A stretch of 64,000 nucleotides of DNA from Craterostigma plantagineum (taxonomy: Eukaryota > Streptophyta > Magnoliopsida > Lamiales > Linderniaceae), in contig JAPQWV010000005.1 in assembly GCA_027422505.1 (NCBI GenBank), positions 12,963,501 to 13,027,500 of the forward strand. The letters are read 5' to 3'. Below the pieces are notes generated by a model. That model was not told the origin of the DNA. It worked only from the letters and a program-made list of their open reading frames with translations, and did not search any database. Shown here piece after piece: positions 7,910 through 19,187 of this stretch. The translations under genes and the position numbers were made by a program. Numbering within the stretch: the first letter of the stretch is position 1; every line of letters starts with the position of its first letter.

Positions 7910-10900
7910 ATGTTAGGTGTCGGATCCTGGAATGTGCGTGGTCTTAATAAGCAAGACCACAGGAGGGCGGTGGGGGAATTGATTTCGCGTGAAGGGCTAT
8001 GTATGATTGGGCTAATAGAGACGCGAGTGTCGGCGTCTAATGCTGATTTTATATCGACAGGCATTAGGACTCGTTGGAGTTGGTTCTTTGAGTATGATGA
8101 CGGCCCAGCGTCGCGCATCTGGGTAGGTTGGGACCCATCGGTCCTGAAGGTGGGGGTTCTTGGTTTCTCGACTCAAGCTATCCACTGCAGGGTTGATTCG
8201 TTGGTGACCAAGGAGACATTCTTTATTTCCTTCGCATATGGGCATTCAAGGAGGGAGGAGAGATTGTCCTTATGGGAGGATTTGACTGCTATGTCCGCTG
8301 AGCGGGTGGCGGATGCCTGGATAGTCATGGGGGACTTCAACGCTATCTTACATCCGGATGAGGGAAGAGGGGGATCGCCCTCTATTCAAGATATGGCGGA
8401 CTTTCGAGCATGCTTAGTGAGTGCGGATCTTTTGACGTTACCGACGATGGGCCAGGTCTTCACATGGTATAATCAACAACGTGCTGAGGCTGGGATCTGG
8501 AGGTGCTTGGATCGGATTTTGGGCAACCCGCAGTGGTTTGCCAGATTTACGGATGCATTCTGTCGTTGTGGCTTACCTGCGACTTCAGATCACTCGCCGA
8601 TCCTCTTAGGTGCCACTGTAGCACGGCAGCATAAGGTGACGTTTCGATTCGACAACTTCTTGGCGAAGGATCCGAGATTCTTCGATTTGGTTCAGAAGGC
8701 CTGGAGTGTGCCTATTACGGGCTACCCCATGTTCGTGTTGGTGAGACGGCTGAAGATGTTGAAGTCTTCCCTCCTAGAGCTGCGACGGTCGAAAAGGGAT
8801 TTAACGGCAAATGTCACGGAGGCCAAGTTTTTTCTCGATATTGCACAGGACTATGCTACACGGTATCCAAATGAAGAGGGTTTTTTTGACCTGGAACGGA
8901 TATGCCGGATGTTATATGCGAAAGCGGTGATGGCGGAGCAGTCGGCATTATCACAGCGGGCTAAGCTTGCGTGGCTCAAGGATGGCGATCAATGCACGTC
9001 CTACTTCTTTCGTAGGGTCGCCATGCGCCGGGCTGCTAATCGGATCTGGTCCTTGGAGACGGCCACGGGAACCCTTCTGGAGGAGCCGGATGAGGTGGAA
9101 GGCGAGTTGATTGGGTTCTATCGGGACTTATTGGGTCAGTCTATGCACTCGGCGCCGATTGCTGATTCTGATGTGCAGAGTGCTGTTGTGCGGACGCTCT
9201 CCCCAGCGAATGCTGCTTCCATGATTGGCGTAGTCACTAACTTGGAGGTTCGGACGGCGCTTTTCTCTATGGGGGATGAGAAAGCGCCTGGCCCTGACGG
9301 GTATACAGTTGCGTTCTTTCGGGCGGCATGGGGGATTGTGGGAGATGCAGTGGTCGAGGCGGTACAGGACTTCTTCGTTTCGGGGAGGCTACTTAAGGGG
9401 CTCAATAGCACACTCATCACATTGATCCCTAAGAGGGATGCACCGAGGCGGGCAACTGACTTTAGGCCGATCTCTTGCTGTAATGTACTTTACAAGGTGA
9501 TCTCCAAGATCCTGGCCAACCGACTTAAGATACACTTACCTTCGTTGGTGCACGGCTCTCAGACAGCGTACCAGGTCGACGCATTAGCGACAATGTGTTG
9601 CTAGCGCAGGAGCTGTGCCTCGGGTATAAGTCCAAGGGGCGTCCGCCACGAGCGATGTTCAAGATTGACTTGGCGAAGGCCTACGACAAGGTCGAGTGGG
9701 GCTTTTTGCTGTCGGTGTTACGCGCCATGGGATTTCATCCTACGTACATTGGATGGATTCGCACGTGCCTCACGACTACAGCCTTCTCGCTAAACTTGAA
9801 TGGCCAGGTGGTGGGGTTTTTTCAGGGAAAGAGGGGTCTGCGACAGGGGGATCCCATCTCGCCCTATCTTTTTACCTTGGTTATGGAGGTTCTCCATGGG
9901 CTGCTCATGAGGTATGTGTCGGAGGAACCTCGGTTCCGATACCATTGGCGATGTGAGGAACTCGGACTGGTTTCGTTAGCGTTTGCGGATGACCTCCTTC
10001 TCTTTAGCCATGCGGATGAAGGGTCGATTGGGGTGCTGAAACGAGCGCTGGATGAGTTTGGAAGGCTATCTGGGTTAGTTCCTAACCCTGATAAGAGCGA
10101 GATGTATCTTTCTCGGCGGGCTGAGGGTCTGACGGCGTCGTTTCAGGCCCTGATGGGATATCGTGTGGGCCATCTGCCAGTTCGGTACTTGGGGGTGCCG
10201 CTTATCACTTCACGCTTGACGATTCATGACTGTGCGCCGCTACTCCAAAAGGTGGATCAGCGATTAGGGTCATGGCTTAATCGCTCCTTATCCTACGCGG
10301 GCCGCCTGCAGCTGGTGAAGTCGGTGCTGCAGGCTCTTCATACGTATTGGTCGGGAGTTTTCCTACTTCCTAAAGGCGTGGTCAACTCCTTGGAAATGCG
10401 CTTTAGGAAGTTCTTGTGGGGAGGGGGATCGGCTAAGGTGGCATGGGATGTTCTATGTCTTCCTGTGAGAGAAGGGGGACTGGGACTAAGGTCTATCGCG
10501 GTCGACAACAAGGCGTTAATGCTGAAGCACTTGTGGAGTGTTCTTACCAGAACACCAGGCTCGATTTGGGTTGAATGGCTTTATGGGACGCGGCTGATGT
10601 CTCGCTCGATTTGGGACCTACGGGTGTCGGCGAATGACGCTTGGAGCTGGAGAAAGATGCTACAATTGAGACCATTGATCCGATCTCTGATTACGTTCCG
10701 AGTTGGGGACGGGTCCACGATTTGGTTGTGGAAGGATCCCTGGCTCCTTACTACTCCATTGATTGAGCGTTTCCCTCGGGGACCTGTTGCGATGGGTCTA
10801 CCACAGGATGCAAGACTTAGTATGGTTATTGTTGCGCATGGATGGAACTGGCCTGGGCAGGGGGCGGTTGAGTACATAGAGATCAGTCGGCTACTCCCGA

Positions 10901-11520
10901 ACGTTGTGCGCGGGCCTCGCGATGGGGTGCTGTGGAAGGGATCGCCGGACGGGAATATGATGACTTCGATGGCTAGGGACGCGATGAGACATAGGAGGCC
11001 ACCTGTTTGCTGGGCTGCACTGTTTGGGGGCCCTTTGAAGGTTCCTAGGCACGAGTTCATTCTTTATTTGGGTTTGCAGGATCGCCTCTCGACTAGGGAC
11101 AAGCCGTGGATTGCTCAGCGGGCGGGAACTCCGGCTTGTTGCCTTTGTGATGAGCTGCACTTTGAGACGGCCCAACATCTCTTTTTTGACTGCCCATTCT
11201 CACGGCAGTGCCTTCGACTTTTACGGCGGCGGATTAGGTGGATCTGGCCCTATCAGGAATGGAGCACTGGTATTCAGTGGGCGGCCTCCCGGTGGCGAGG
11301 GAAGCACCTTTTACAGGCTGCTTATCGACATGTCCTTGCCTCGCTTGTTTATCATATTTGGCAGGCGAGGAACAGACGTTGGAAGGAGGGGATCATCACG
11401 ACGCCTCACAGGTTGGTAGGGAGTGTTCTTGCATTGGTTATCTTGCGTATTGGTGGTACGCCAGCCAAGTACGAGCTGCATCGGGTGGCCATCCGCAGAC
11501 TATGGCGTGTGGCTTGGTAG
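7910..11520 (+). pseudogene. LINE-A ORF2: endonuclease, reverse transcriptase, zf-RVT
   Basis: ORF2 nicks target DNA and reverse-transcribes LINE RNA at the nick. The ATG at 7910 opens an AP-endonuclease-like domain (GSWNVRGLNKQDHRRA, GDFNAILHPDEGRG, SDHSPILLG). Reverse transcriptase follows with EKAPGPDGYTVAFF, FRPISCCNVLYKVISK, KAYDKVEW, RQGDPISPYLF and the catalytic FADD at 9982-9993. A C-terminal zinc-binding segment has CCLCDELHFETAQHLFFDC. The end is IRRLWRVAW-stop at 11520. The frame breaks near 9570 (after SQTAY), where comparison with LINE-C shows a small deletion just before the conserved LAQELCLGY motif. The two open parts are 7910-9604 and about 9595-11520. One lesion is visible. 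Confidence 0.92.
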
Positions 11521-11663
11521 TGCGTTTGACTTGTGTAGGTAGTGTTTGTGCTTGTACCCAGTAGCCTGTTACTGGTTGGATTGCGGAGCTTATCTCCTGC
11601 TCACTATGTACATACCTTTTCGCTTATATATATATGGGACATTAAAACCAAAAAAAAAAAAAA

Positions 11664-13127
11664 TTGTAGATTAACAGAAGCAACTCCCAAGATCACTCAT
11701 CTAGAAGCCGAATTAGATAAATCTAATACTAAGGTTTGCAAACTTGTGAAGGACCTAGATGCCTGTAAAGCCGCCAAATTAACGGTGGAAAATAACTTTG
11801 CTCTCTTAGGAGATGAGCGTAAGAAGCTACATATTAAAATTAAGAAATTAGAAGATCTTTTGATGAAAAGGGCACATACTGATCAAACTATCTTTTTGAA
11901 TCAGCCCAATGACTTAGAATTCTATGACTATAAGTATGGCTTAGGCTATGAGAACCCATGTAACTTGAAGAAGGTTAACTGCAAACAACTTTATGATATC
12001 TCGTACATGGGTCTCGGACTAACTTCTCTCATGACCTTTACTAACGCAAAAGCAACGTTTGAGGAAGAAGAAGCCAAGAGAAAAGCCAACACTAGGGCTG
12101 AAATACCCTTTTCTTACATCGAACTGAATCAACGCGAAAAAACTTGGGTACCTCCCAAGGGTTGGAGCCTTGAAACAGATAATTTTCTTGAAGATCATTC
12201 TAAAATTGAGGAAGTTCAAATTCATCATTCTGAAAATTCTCTCTACATCCCTCCCATAGTTAAGAAAATAGAGGAATTAGAAGTTGCCTTAGATAAAGAA
12301 AGAGAGAATTTTGAAGCTGAAAAGACAAAATTCCAAAAAGAGATGGAAAATCTCAAAGCTTCCTCCATCTCAAAAGCCATTTCTCACGCATCTCCTCCAA
12401 AAGAAAATATCATTCTGAAAAGCGTGAAGAAAGAAAAAGCGCCTTCAAAAGATCAGAAAATTAAAAATTATCAGAAAAGGTCTAAATCTAAACCTGCTTT
12501 GCTTACGTCCACAGGGAGCGTAGAGCCAGCACTAGAGACGAAGGCGAGAGTGTCTAGTCTAAAAATAGAGAAGGAGCCCGTAGATTTGACTGCTAATAAG
12601 AATTTATCTCCTTCTGTAAAAATAAAAGACAATCGTAGAAATAAAAGAGCCGATTCCACTCTCAAAATAATTGCTTCTACTTGCTCTTTAAAGCCTACCA
12701 CAATTAGAAGCACTAATTTCGAAACAGGCTCTACTTCAGCAATAAAGGACATACATTCTAAGACAAACGCTTCTAGGATGACCCGTAGAAACAAGATCCA
12801 GCCATAAAGAAAGCATATGGCGCTATACATGCTTGTTCTCACCTAAAGATCTTTTCCACGCTCAAGTCTACTAAAGCATTTGTCCGTGCTGAAATTAATC
12901 TTCCTTATCAGGTTCAACTCAAATGGGTTCCTAAATCTCCACCTAAAAGGACGAAAGTCGTAAAGGCCAAGTCTTTTGAAAAAGGCAAACCCAAATCAAC
13001 TTCTTTGAGGATGACTTGGGTAACCAAAGCTACAACTAACAATAAATTAGGAACCAAATCTGAACCAACACCTAAATCTGCTAATCTGCGAGGACCCATT
13101 TATAAGTGGGTACCTAAAGCGCTCTAA
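11664..13127 (+). pseudogene. gag: Sire-A gag, C-terminal coiled-coil extension
   Basis: This continues gag beyond LINE-A. An open frame to about 12807 encodes a lysine/glutamate-rich protein with heptad-like segments (HLEAELDKSNTKVCKLVKDL, KIKKLEDLLMKRA, KIEELEVALDKERENFEAEK), which look like long coiled coils. A frameshift near 12807 leads to a basic tail with three related motifs, LKWVPKS, MTWVTKA and YKWVPKA. It ends at an in-frame TAA (13125-13127). Pol follows in the same frame. Long coiled-coil Gag extensions are typical of Sirevirus-like Copia elements and may mediate particle assembly or host contacts (inference). Confidence 0.75.
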
Positions 13128-16100
13128 TTGTTTTTGCAGATCCATCATGTGTGGTACCTCGACTCTGGTTGCTCCACACACACGACCAAGAGCTGCTGAG
13201 CAACTACAAAGACCGACCGAATGGGAAAAGTCAGATTCGGAAACAATGACTCAGCCCCCATACTAGGAGTTGGGGACATCATTCTGGAAAATCTGACGAT
13301 AAAGGATGTCTCTTACGTCGAAGGTCTCTGCCATAACTTGTTCAGCATAGTCCAATTCTGCGACAAAGGACCAGGTGGTCTTTCTTTCTGACCGGTGCAG
13401 AATATTGGACAGTCATGACACTCCTCCAAGGCCTTTGGAAATCAAACCTTTACACGATCAACCTGACGTCCCTGCGGCCTTCGATAGCTGTTTGTCTCAT
13501 TTCTCAAACTGTAATTCAGAGGAACAGCTTATGGCATCAACGTATGTCTCATCTCAACATCAAAGTTCTTCAACGACTATCAACGAAAAAGTTGGTTCAT
13601 GGTCTACCAACTATTATCTTACAAAAAGAGCATCAGTGTTCGGATGTCAACTAGGAAAAATGAAGCGAGCATCTCATCATGCAAAATTAGTTGCCTCCAC
13701 TTCACGTCCTTTGGAATTGCTACATATGGATCTCTGTCGACCTATGCAGACACAGAGTATTAATGGGCGGAAGTACGTACTAGTTATCGTTGATGATTAC
13801 TCCCGCTACACATGGACGAAGTTCCTCCGAACTAAAGATGAGACAGGGGACTTGATAGTTAATTCGTGAACACTACTCAGAATTTGCTGCAACAATCCAT
13901 CCAAGTCATCCGAACGGACAACGGAAGTGAGTTCAAGAACAAGTATCTCAGTGAATTTTATAAAAAACTTGGCATTAATCAGCAATTCATAGCCGCTAAG
14001 ACCCCTCAACAGAACGGGGTTGTTGAAAGGAAGAACAGGACTCTAGTGGAGGCCGCTCGTACAATGCTGATCCATTTCGGCCTCCCACACTTCCTTTGGC
14101 TGAAGTAGTAAATATCGCCTGTTTCACTCAGAACAGGACGGTGGTTCACAAGCGCTTTGATAAGACTCCGTACGAAAGCATTCGAAGCCACATTCATTGG
14201 GTATTCATCCACGTCAAAGGCGTACCGAGTTTACATCAAGTCCAACCGATCAATCAAAGAAAGCTACAACGTCACTTTCCACGAAGTGGCAGAAATGGCT
14301 CATGCACACGTCAGTTCAGGACCCGTGCCAAACCCGATGGCGTCTGAATACGACAGTTCAGAACCCCTATACACTGATGTGTTGGCACAAAACCAACAGA
14401 AGATGGCAACAACTCCAGATTCAACGTATGAAGAAGCACTGAAACTTGCGTTGGAAGATTTGGACTCTCTCTTTGAGCCCGTATATCGGACATAAACCAT
14501 TATTGCAACACCTTTAGTGGAGCCCCCACTCGACGAGGCCAATGTACCGAGCTCTTCAAATGTCCCTACCTCACCCGATTCAGAATTACCACAGATCAAT
14601 GAAGAATCTACAACAGTCAATGAGGAAGTCACATCAGAATCACTCAATCCAAGTGCAGAATCTGACTTACCTCAATCGAATGAACAATCTGAAATCATTG
14701 GAAGTCTCAGTCCACAAATGACCGATGCGTCTAGCTCTGCACTACCTCATGAGCGAAAGTGGACTCGAGCACATCCAGTTGATCAGATTATTGGTGATCC
14801 TTCGCGTGGAGAACGGACACGTCATCATCACAGTCTATTCAGCTGCTTCTTAAGCCAAAATGAGCCAACTAAGGTAGCAGACGCACTAAAAGACCCGGAT
14901 TGGGTAATAGCAATGCAAGATGAAATCAACCAATTTGAGCGTCTTCAAGTGTGGACCCTAGTATCCCTTTCCGCATGGGAAAACAATCATCGGAACGAAA
15001 TGGGTATTTAAGAACAAAAAGAATGAAAATGGCGAAGTGATTAGGAATAAAGCTAGATTGGTTGCGAAGGGCTATAACCAACAGGAAGGAATTGACTACG
15101 ACGAGACATATGCTCCTGTTGTCCGAATCGAAGCCATTCGTCTCTTCCTGGCTTATGCGGCTCATAAAGACTTCAAAGTCTACCAAATGGATGTTATGAC
15201 CACCTTTCCTAATGGCGTGTTAAGAGGAAGTCTACGTCGCTCAGCCAGAAGGCTTCGTTGATCAAGAACATCCCGATCACGTCTATCGATTAGACAAAGC
15301 TCTCTACGGACTGAAACAAGCTCCATGTGCTTGGTATGATGTCTTGAGCGATTTCCTTGTAAAATCTGGATTTATCCGAGGAACGATCGATACGACCCTC
15401 TTCGTAAAATGGCAAGACAAAGATTTGATGGTAGTCCAAGTCTATGTAGACGACATCATCTTCGGATCAACAAATCCACGGCTATGCAAGAGATTTGCAG
15501 AATTGATGAAGAGCAAATTTGAAATGAGCCACATGGGAGAGATGCAGTACTTCTTAGGACTTCAAGTCAGGCATCTCGATGATGGGATATTCATCAGTCA
15601 GACTAAATACATCAAGGACATCTTGAAGAAATTCTATCAAGATCATAGCAAGCCTATAAGCACTCCCATGTCCACAAGCTGCAAGTTGGATGCCAATCCC
15701 ACAGGAAAAGCGGTCGACATTACATTATATCGCAGCATCATCGGCTCTCTTCTTTATCTCACCTCGAGCCGGCCGGACATCATGTTTGCCACATGTCTAT
15801 GTGCCAGTTTCAAGCCGACCCCAAAGAATCTCACATGCTCACGGTGAAGCGGATTCTTCGCTACCTAAAGGGCACCTCGACCTTAGGTTTGTGGTACCCT
15901 AAAGGCACAAATTTCAAATTCATTGGCTATATTGAAGCTGATTATGCAGGTTGCCGAATGGACAGGAAAAGCACATCAGGTGGCGCTCAATTTCTAGGCG
16001 AAAAGCTAGTCTGCTGGTCATCAAAGAAGCAGAACTGCATTTCGACATCGACGGCCGAGGCAGAATACGTCGCGGCTGCCAGCTGTTGCTCGCAAATGCT

Positions 16101-16386
16101 GTGGATGCGGACTCAGCTTCGCGACTATGGGTACAATCTAAATAATATAACCATTTATAGCGATAGCCAAAGTGCCATTGCGATTACGTGTAATCCGGTT
16201 CACCACTCACGCACAAAACACATAGACATACGATATCACTTTATCAAAGATCACGTAGAAAAAGGCACCATTGACATGTATTTTGTGAACACGGAATATC
16301 AACTAGCTGACATTTTCTCCAAGGCATTGGATGAAAAACGATTCCAATTCCTTGTCGGAAAATTAGGCATGTTGAACCTTCCGTGA
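13128..16386 (+). pseudogene. pol: Sire-A pol: protease, integrase, reverse transcriptase, RNase H
   Basis: Polyprotein of a Copia element. After the gag stop the frame continues without an ATG into the aspartic protease motif YLDSGCSTHTT (Asp at 13161), broken by TGA at 13197. The integrase zinc domain (LWHQRMSHLN) and catalytic core follow, with LLHMDLCRPMQ, VDDYSRYTW, TDNGSEFKNKY and QQNGVVERKNRTLVEAARTM, consistent with a DD35E core; TGA at 13867 and other shifts break it. Reverse transcriptase shows [20 protein letters not shown] and the catalytic YVDD at 15443-15454. RNase H shows [20 protein letters not shown] and HIDIRYHFIKDHV. The end is [13 protein letters not shown] at 16386. Expected aligned residues [13 protein letters not shown] are damaged near 15215. 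It is not functional because of several frameshifts and stops. Confidence 0.92.
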
Positions 16387-16497
16387 TTTGTGCATTATGT
16401 GATCCTATGAGCTTTCACATGTTCTATGCTATGTGTTTTCTATACTTAAAAATGCTATATCTTGCGTGAAATATTTCATTTTAATAAAATAATTAAA

Positions 16498-16536
<39 letters not shown>
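16498..16536. repeat. (AAT)n microsatellite
   Basis: About 13 near-perfect AAT triplets in the AT-rich DNA just downstream of pol. The homologous site in the copy near 61190 is shorter and interrupted, so the array expanded in this copy. Confidence 0.9.
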
Positions 16537-17139
16537 TAATAAATATTATACATATAAGTATAATATTAGGGGCATGACGATATCTTTAGAATGCTCGATC
16601 TAAGTCACGTATTAATTTCCCTGACATGCGACTGAGTATTTGCTTAATTTTGTCAGTCTAAGTCGCATTCTTGTGTCTAACAGTTCTTTTGTAGACTCCA
16701 CTAGACACAAAGCCACTTTATATGAGTGAGATTTTTAGCCTTTTATTTTTTTCCACCGGATCTATCCTTGAGCGAGTCACACAATCATTGCTTGTCTTAA
16801 CTAGTGATTCTTGGTCTCATACTCGCCTTGCGTTAGAACATTAGGAACATGATTAGGGCACTTAGGAAATTCCTCACTTGGCCAAATATAAATACTTTTC
16901 ATTCCTTTAACATTGTCTTTAGTCATCCATTTTGGGCCTTCTTCGTAAAAACCCTTTGAACCTTCAACCGACTATCTAATCTTTCGGCGGGATGTTCAAT
17001 CGAGAAAAGGAGGGGGAGAAAACTGAAAACGAAAAAGAAAAAGATGACAAAAGAAAGTGGAAAGTGTACACGAGGAAGATCAACGCACAAAAAGCAGACC
17101 AAAAGAACCTGCCTTTCGCTTATCTCAATTTAAGGGGCA

Positions 17140-17425
17140 TGGATCTTGCTGTGAATTTCTCCATTGATTATCTCGTACACTCGTCAGAACGGCTAGAAAG
17201 AGGAGCACCACGAAGTGAACTTCTACAAACGATAATCCGGTCTTATATCGAGACAACGAGAAGATGAGCACGGCCTTGGGTTCGAATTCCATAACTGTGA
17301 ACTTCTTCAAATCGATAATCTCTGAAACCTCCCTAAGGATTAAGAGAAAAGGAGCACGGTATCGGCCCGAGAACCAACAAGAAGAATTTCGCCTTCGATA
17401 ATCTCTCAGCCTCGTAGAGAAGCGG
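17140..17425. repeat. Degenerate tandem repeat in the spacer (four units)
   Basis: Four diverged units share a core GTGAACTTCTCCANNGATAATC and most also share GAGCAC. Unit starts are near 17148, 17213, 17296 and 17379, so spacing is roughly 65, 83 and 83 bases. The same units occur in the copies at 61819-62095 (plus) and, inverted, at 27180-27440, 46995-47265, 49290-49550 and 54680-54935. Confidence 0.7.
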
Positions 17426-19174
17426 AGCTTCAGCTTCAGCAAGTGCAGAAAATTTACAAGAGATAAAAAGGATGAAAAAGACGAAAGAGAAAATGTCGAA
17501 AAAAAAGGAGAACGACGAAAGAATTGAAGAAGACATAAGGCTCACTTTTCCCAATAAGTTCCCTTCCCTTCTTAGTCATAACCAAATTAAAGCCTTCAAA
17601 GTCCCTTTAATTCCAAAACGACGGTCTCTCGCTCGGTGAAATGATTATAAGCACCTCGATCACAGGTAAATTGACTTAATATGACTTGTGTTGACTTGAG
17701 TGATATAAATATAAAAATCCCTAGTTAAAAATAAATGAGTGCTAGAGCAAACCTAGTGAGAGTTGTCGAAATGGATACTACTGTGAACTTAGGACTTCAG
17801 TATGCTGACATGACTAGACGGCATAAAAATCTTTCAACTGTCCTGTGAAATTTTAGACGTGACAATGGTCGAAGCAAAATAATATGACCCCATATTATTT
17901 ATTAAATTAGTAGATACATATAAATAATCATAATAATAAAATCTTATATAAAAATACTTTTAAATCGCACATTTTAATATGCAATATTAATTTGCATTTA
18001 TACGGAACTGATTAAATGCGATATATTGTTCATGCTCATACCCTCGTGCGAAAATATAGATTACATGTTTAGGGGACCATGTATCTAGGTTAATCATGAA
18101 AAATCACATGATCTTAATAATTGTTACTTAGATTGATTTATGTACTTGTTCGATAAATCAATTGAGTTGCACTATTTGAGGGGGAGCATTTACAAGAGTT
18201 ATGCCTTGAATTCCAAATTATTTCGATGATCTTTCTCTAAGTGTTGCAGAAACAATGAGGAAGTCTTCACGAGTTTATCTCGACTTGGAGTACACGGCAG
18301 TGGTTCAAATGTTGGTTGGTTAAATATTTGGATCGTCAACGTGTTTTACGAATTTGAATTTAACCAATTTATCTCAAAAATATTTTTCAAGGGGAATCAA
18401 ATAGAAAAATTGCTTTCAAAATTAACTCTAATATTTTCGACATCTGTTGATTTAAGCCTTGCAGATTTATAAAATGTGAAGACGGAGCCAGATGTCATCA
18501 ACCAGAATTACAGGGAGTTAATTGCATTTATTTTCATACATAGGGGGAGCAATTATGTGATTTAATCGTAAACCTAGGATCAATCTGAAAAACAATAGAA
18601 AAACTTACAATCAAGAAATTCCATAGCGAAAAACTATTTTAAAGTCGAAATACTTTCTCGCTCGATAACTTTCACAGCAAAAATTTTATTCATGCGCGGA
18701 AAAATTTTTCGATCGTAAATTTACATGGAAATTTTTCTCGATCGTAAAATCTCTCCGCTACAGTACCACGCGTATAACGTTCAGCACTTAGCAAAATATT
18801 CCAAGTGTTTTTCCACTGTAGCAGACCTTAGCGAATAAATTTTTCTTGATCGCAAATTAACACGGAGAATTGCATTCAAAATTGCACTTAGACAAATTAA
18901 TTGAGAATTTCAATTTTCGCGCGACAAAAAGCACGGAGTCAACAGTGCTTCAACACTTAAAAAAATTTTCAACTAAAATTTCATCGAACTTACATGCTTA
19001 TGTTGAAATTGTATTATTTCTTCAATATTCACTTCGTATGATCTACGTGCAAATTTCATGATTTCAATTACGAATTTATTCAAACATGCTATGACATGAT
19101 CCATTATTGTGGTTTGATAAATTCTAAATTCGACTCAATTTAAAATCTTTAACTAATGGTTTACATTACTGATT

Positions 19175-19187
19175 TGTATTTCAGATG
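19175..19187 (+). promoter_or_regulatory. Putative 3' splice acceptor at ORF3 start (Sire-A)
   Basis: TTGTATTTCAG is followed immediately by ATGG. A pyrimidine-rich tract ending CAG exactly at the start codon is retained at all three ORF3 starts in the window, so ORF3 may be translated from a spliced RNA. Confidence 0.5.

Larger units (their letters stand above)
5403..11663 (+). mobile_element. LINE-A, near full-length L1-type LINE inserted in Sire-A gag
   Basis: The element starts with an unusual, almost pure T tract at 5403-5440, then a 5' UTR, ORF1 (from 5706), ORF2 (7910-11520), a 3' UTR with TATATATATATGGGACATTA and a poly-A run at 11651-11663. The gag coiled-coil reading frame resumes right after the poly-A. 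I could not see a clear target-site duplication. ORF2 has a frameshift near 9570, so the copy is probably dead but young enough that most of both ORFs is open. Confidence 0.88.
16387..19184 (+). other. Sire-A pol-ORF3 spacer (non-coding)
   Basis: About 2.8 kb between the pol stop and the ORF3 ATG. It contains an (AAT)n microsatellite, a degenerate tandem repeat at 17140-17425, GT-rich and AT-rich stretches, and near 18600-18850 several CTCGATCGTAAA-type motifs. A weak small frame at 16992-17274 (start MFNREKEGEK) has partly conserved counterparts in other copies but looks like translated repeat. The spacer ends in TTGTATTTCAG directly before the ORF3 ATG. Compared with the copy at 49197-52429 it lacks about 1.08 kb. 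Confidence 0.8.

Noticed and set aside
16992..17274. Small conserved frame in the spacer (MFNREKEGEK...SELLQ)
   Set aside because: Related frames exist in other copies, but starts and frames differ and the sequence is a translated tandem repeat. I list the repeat rather than a gene.
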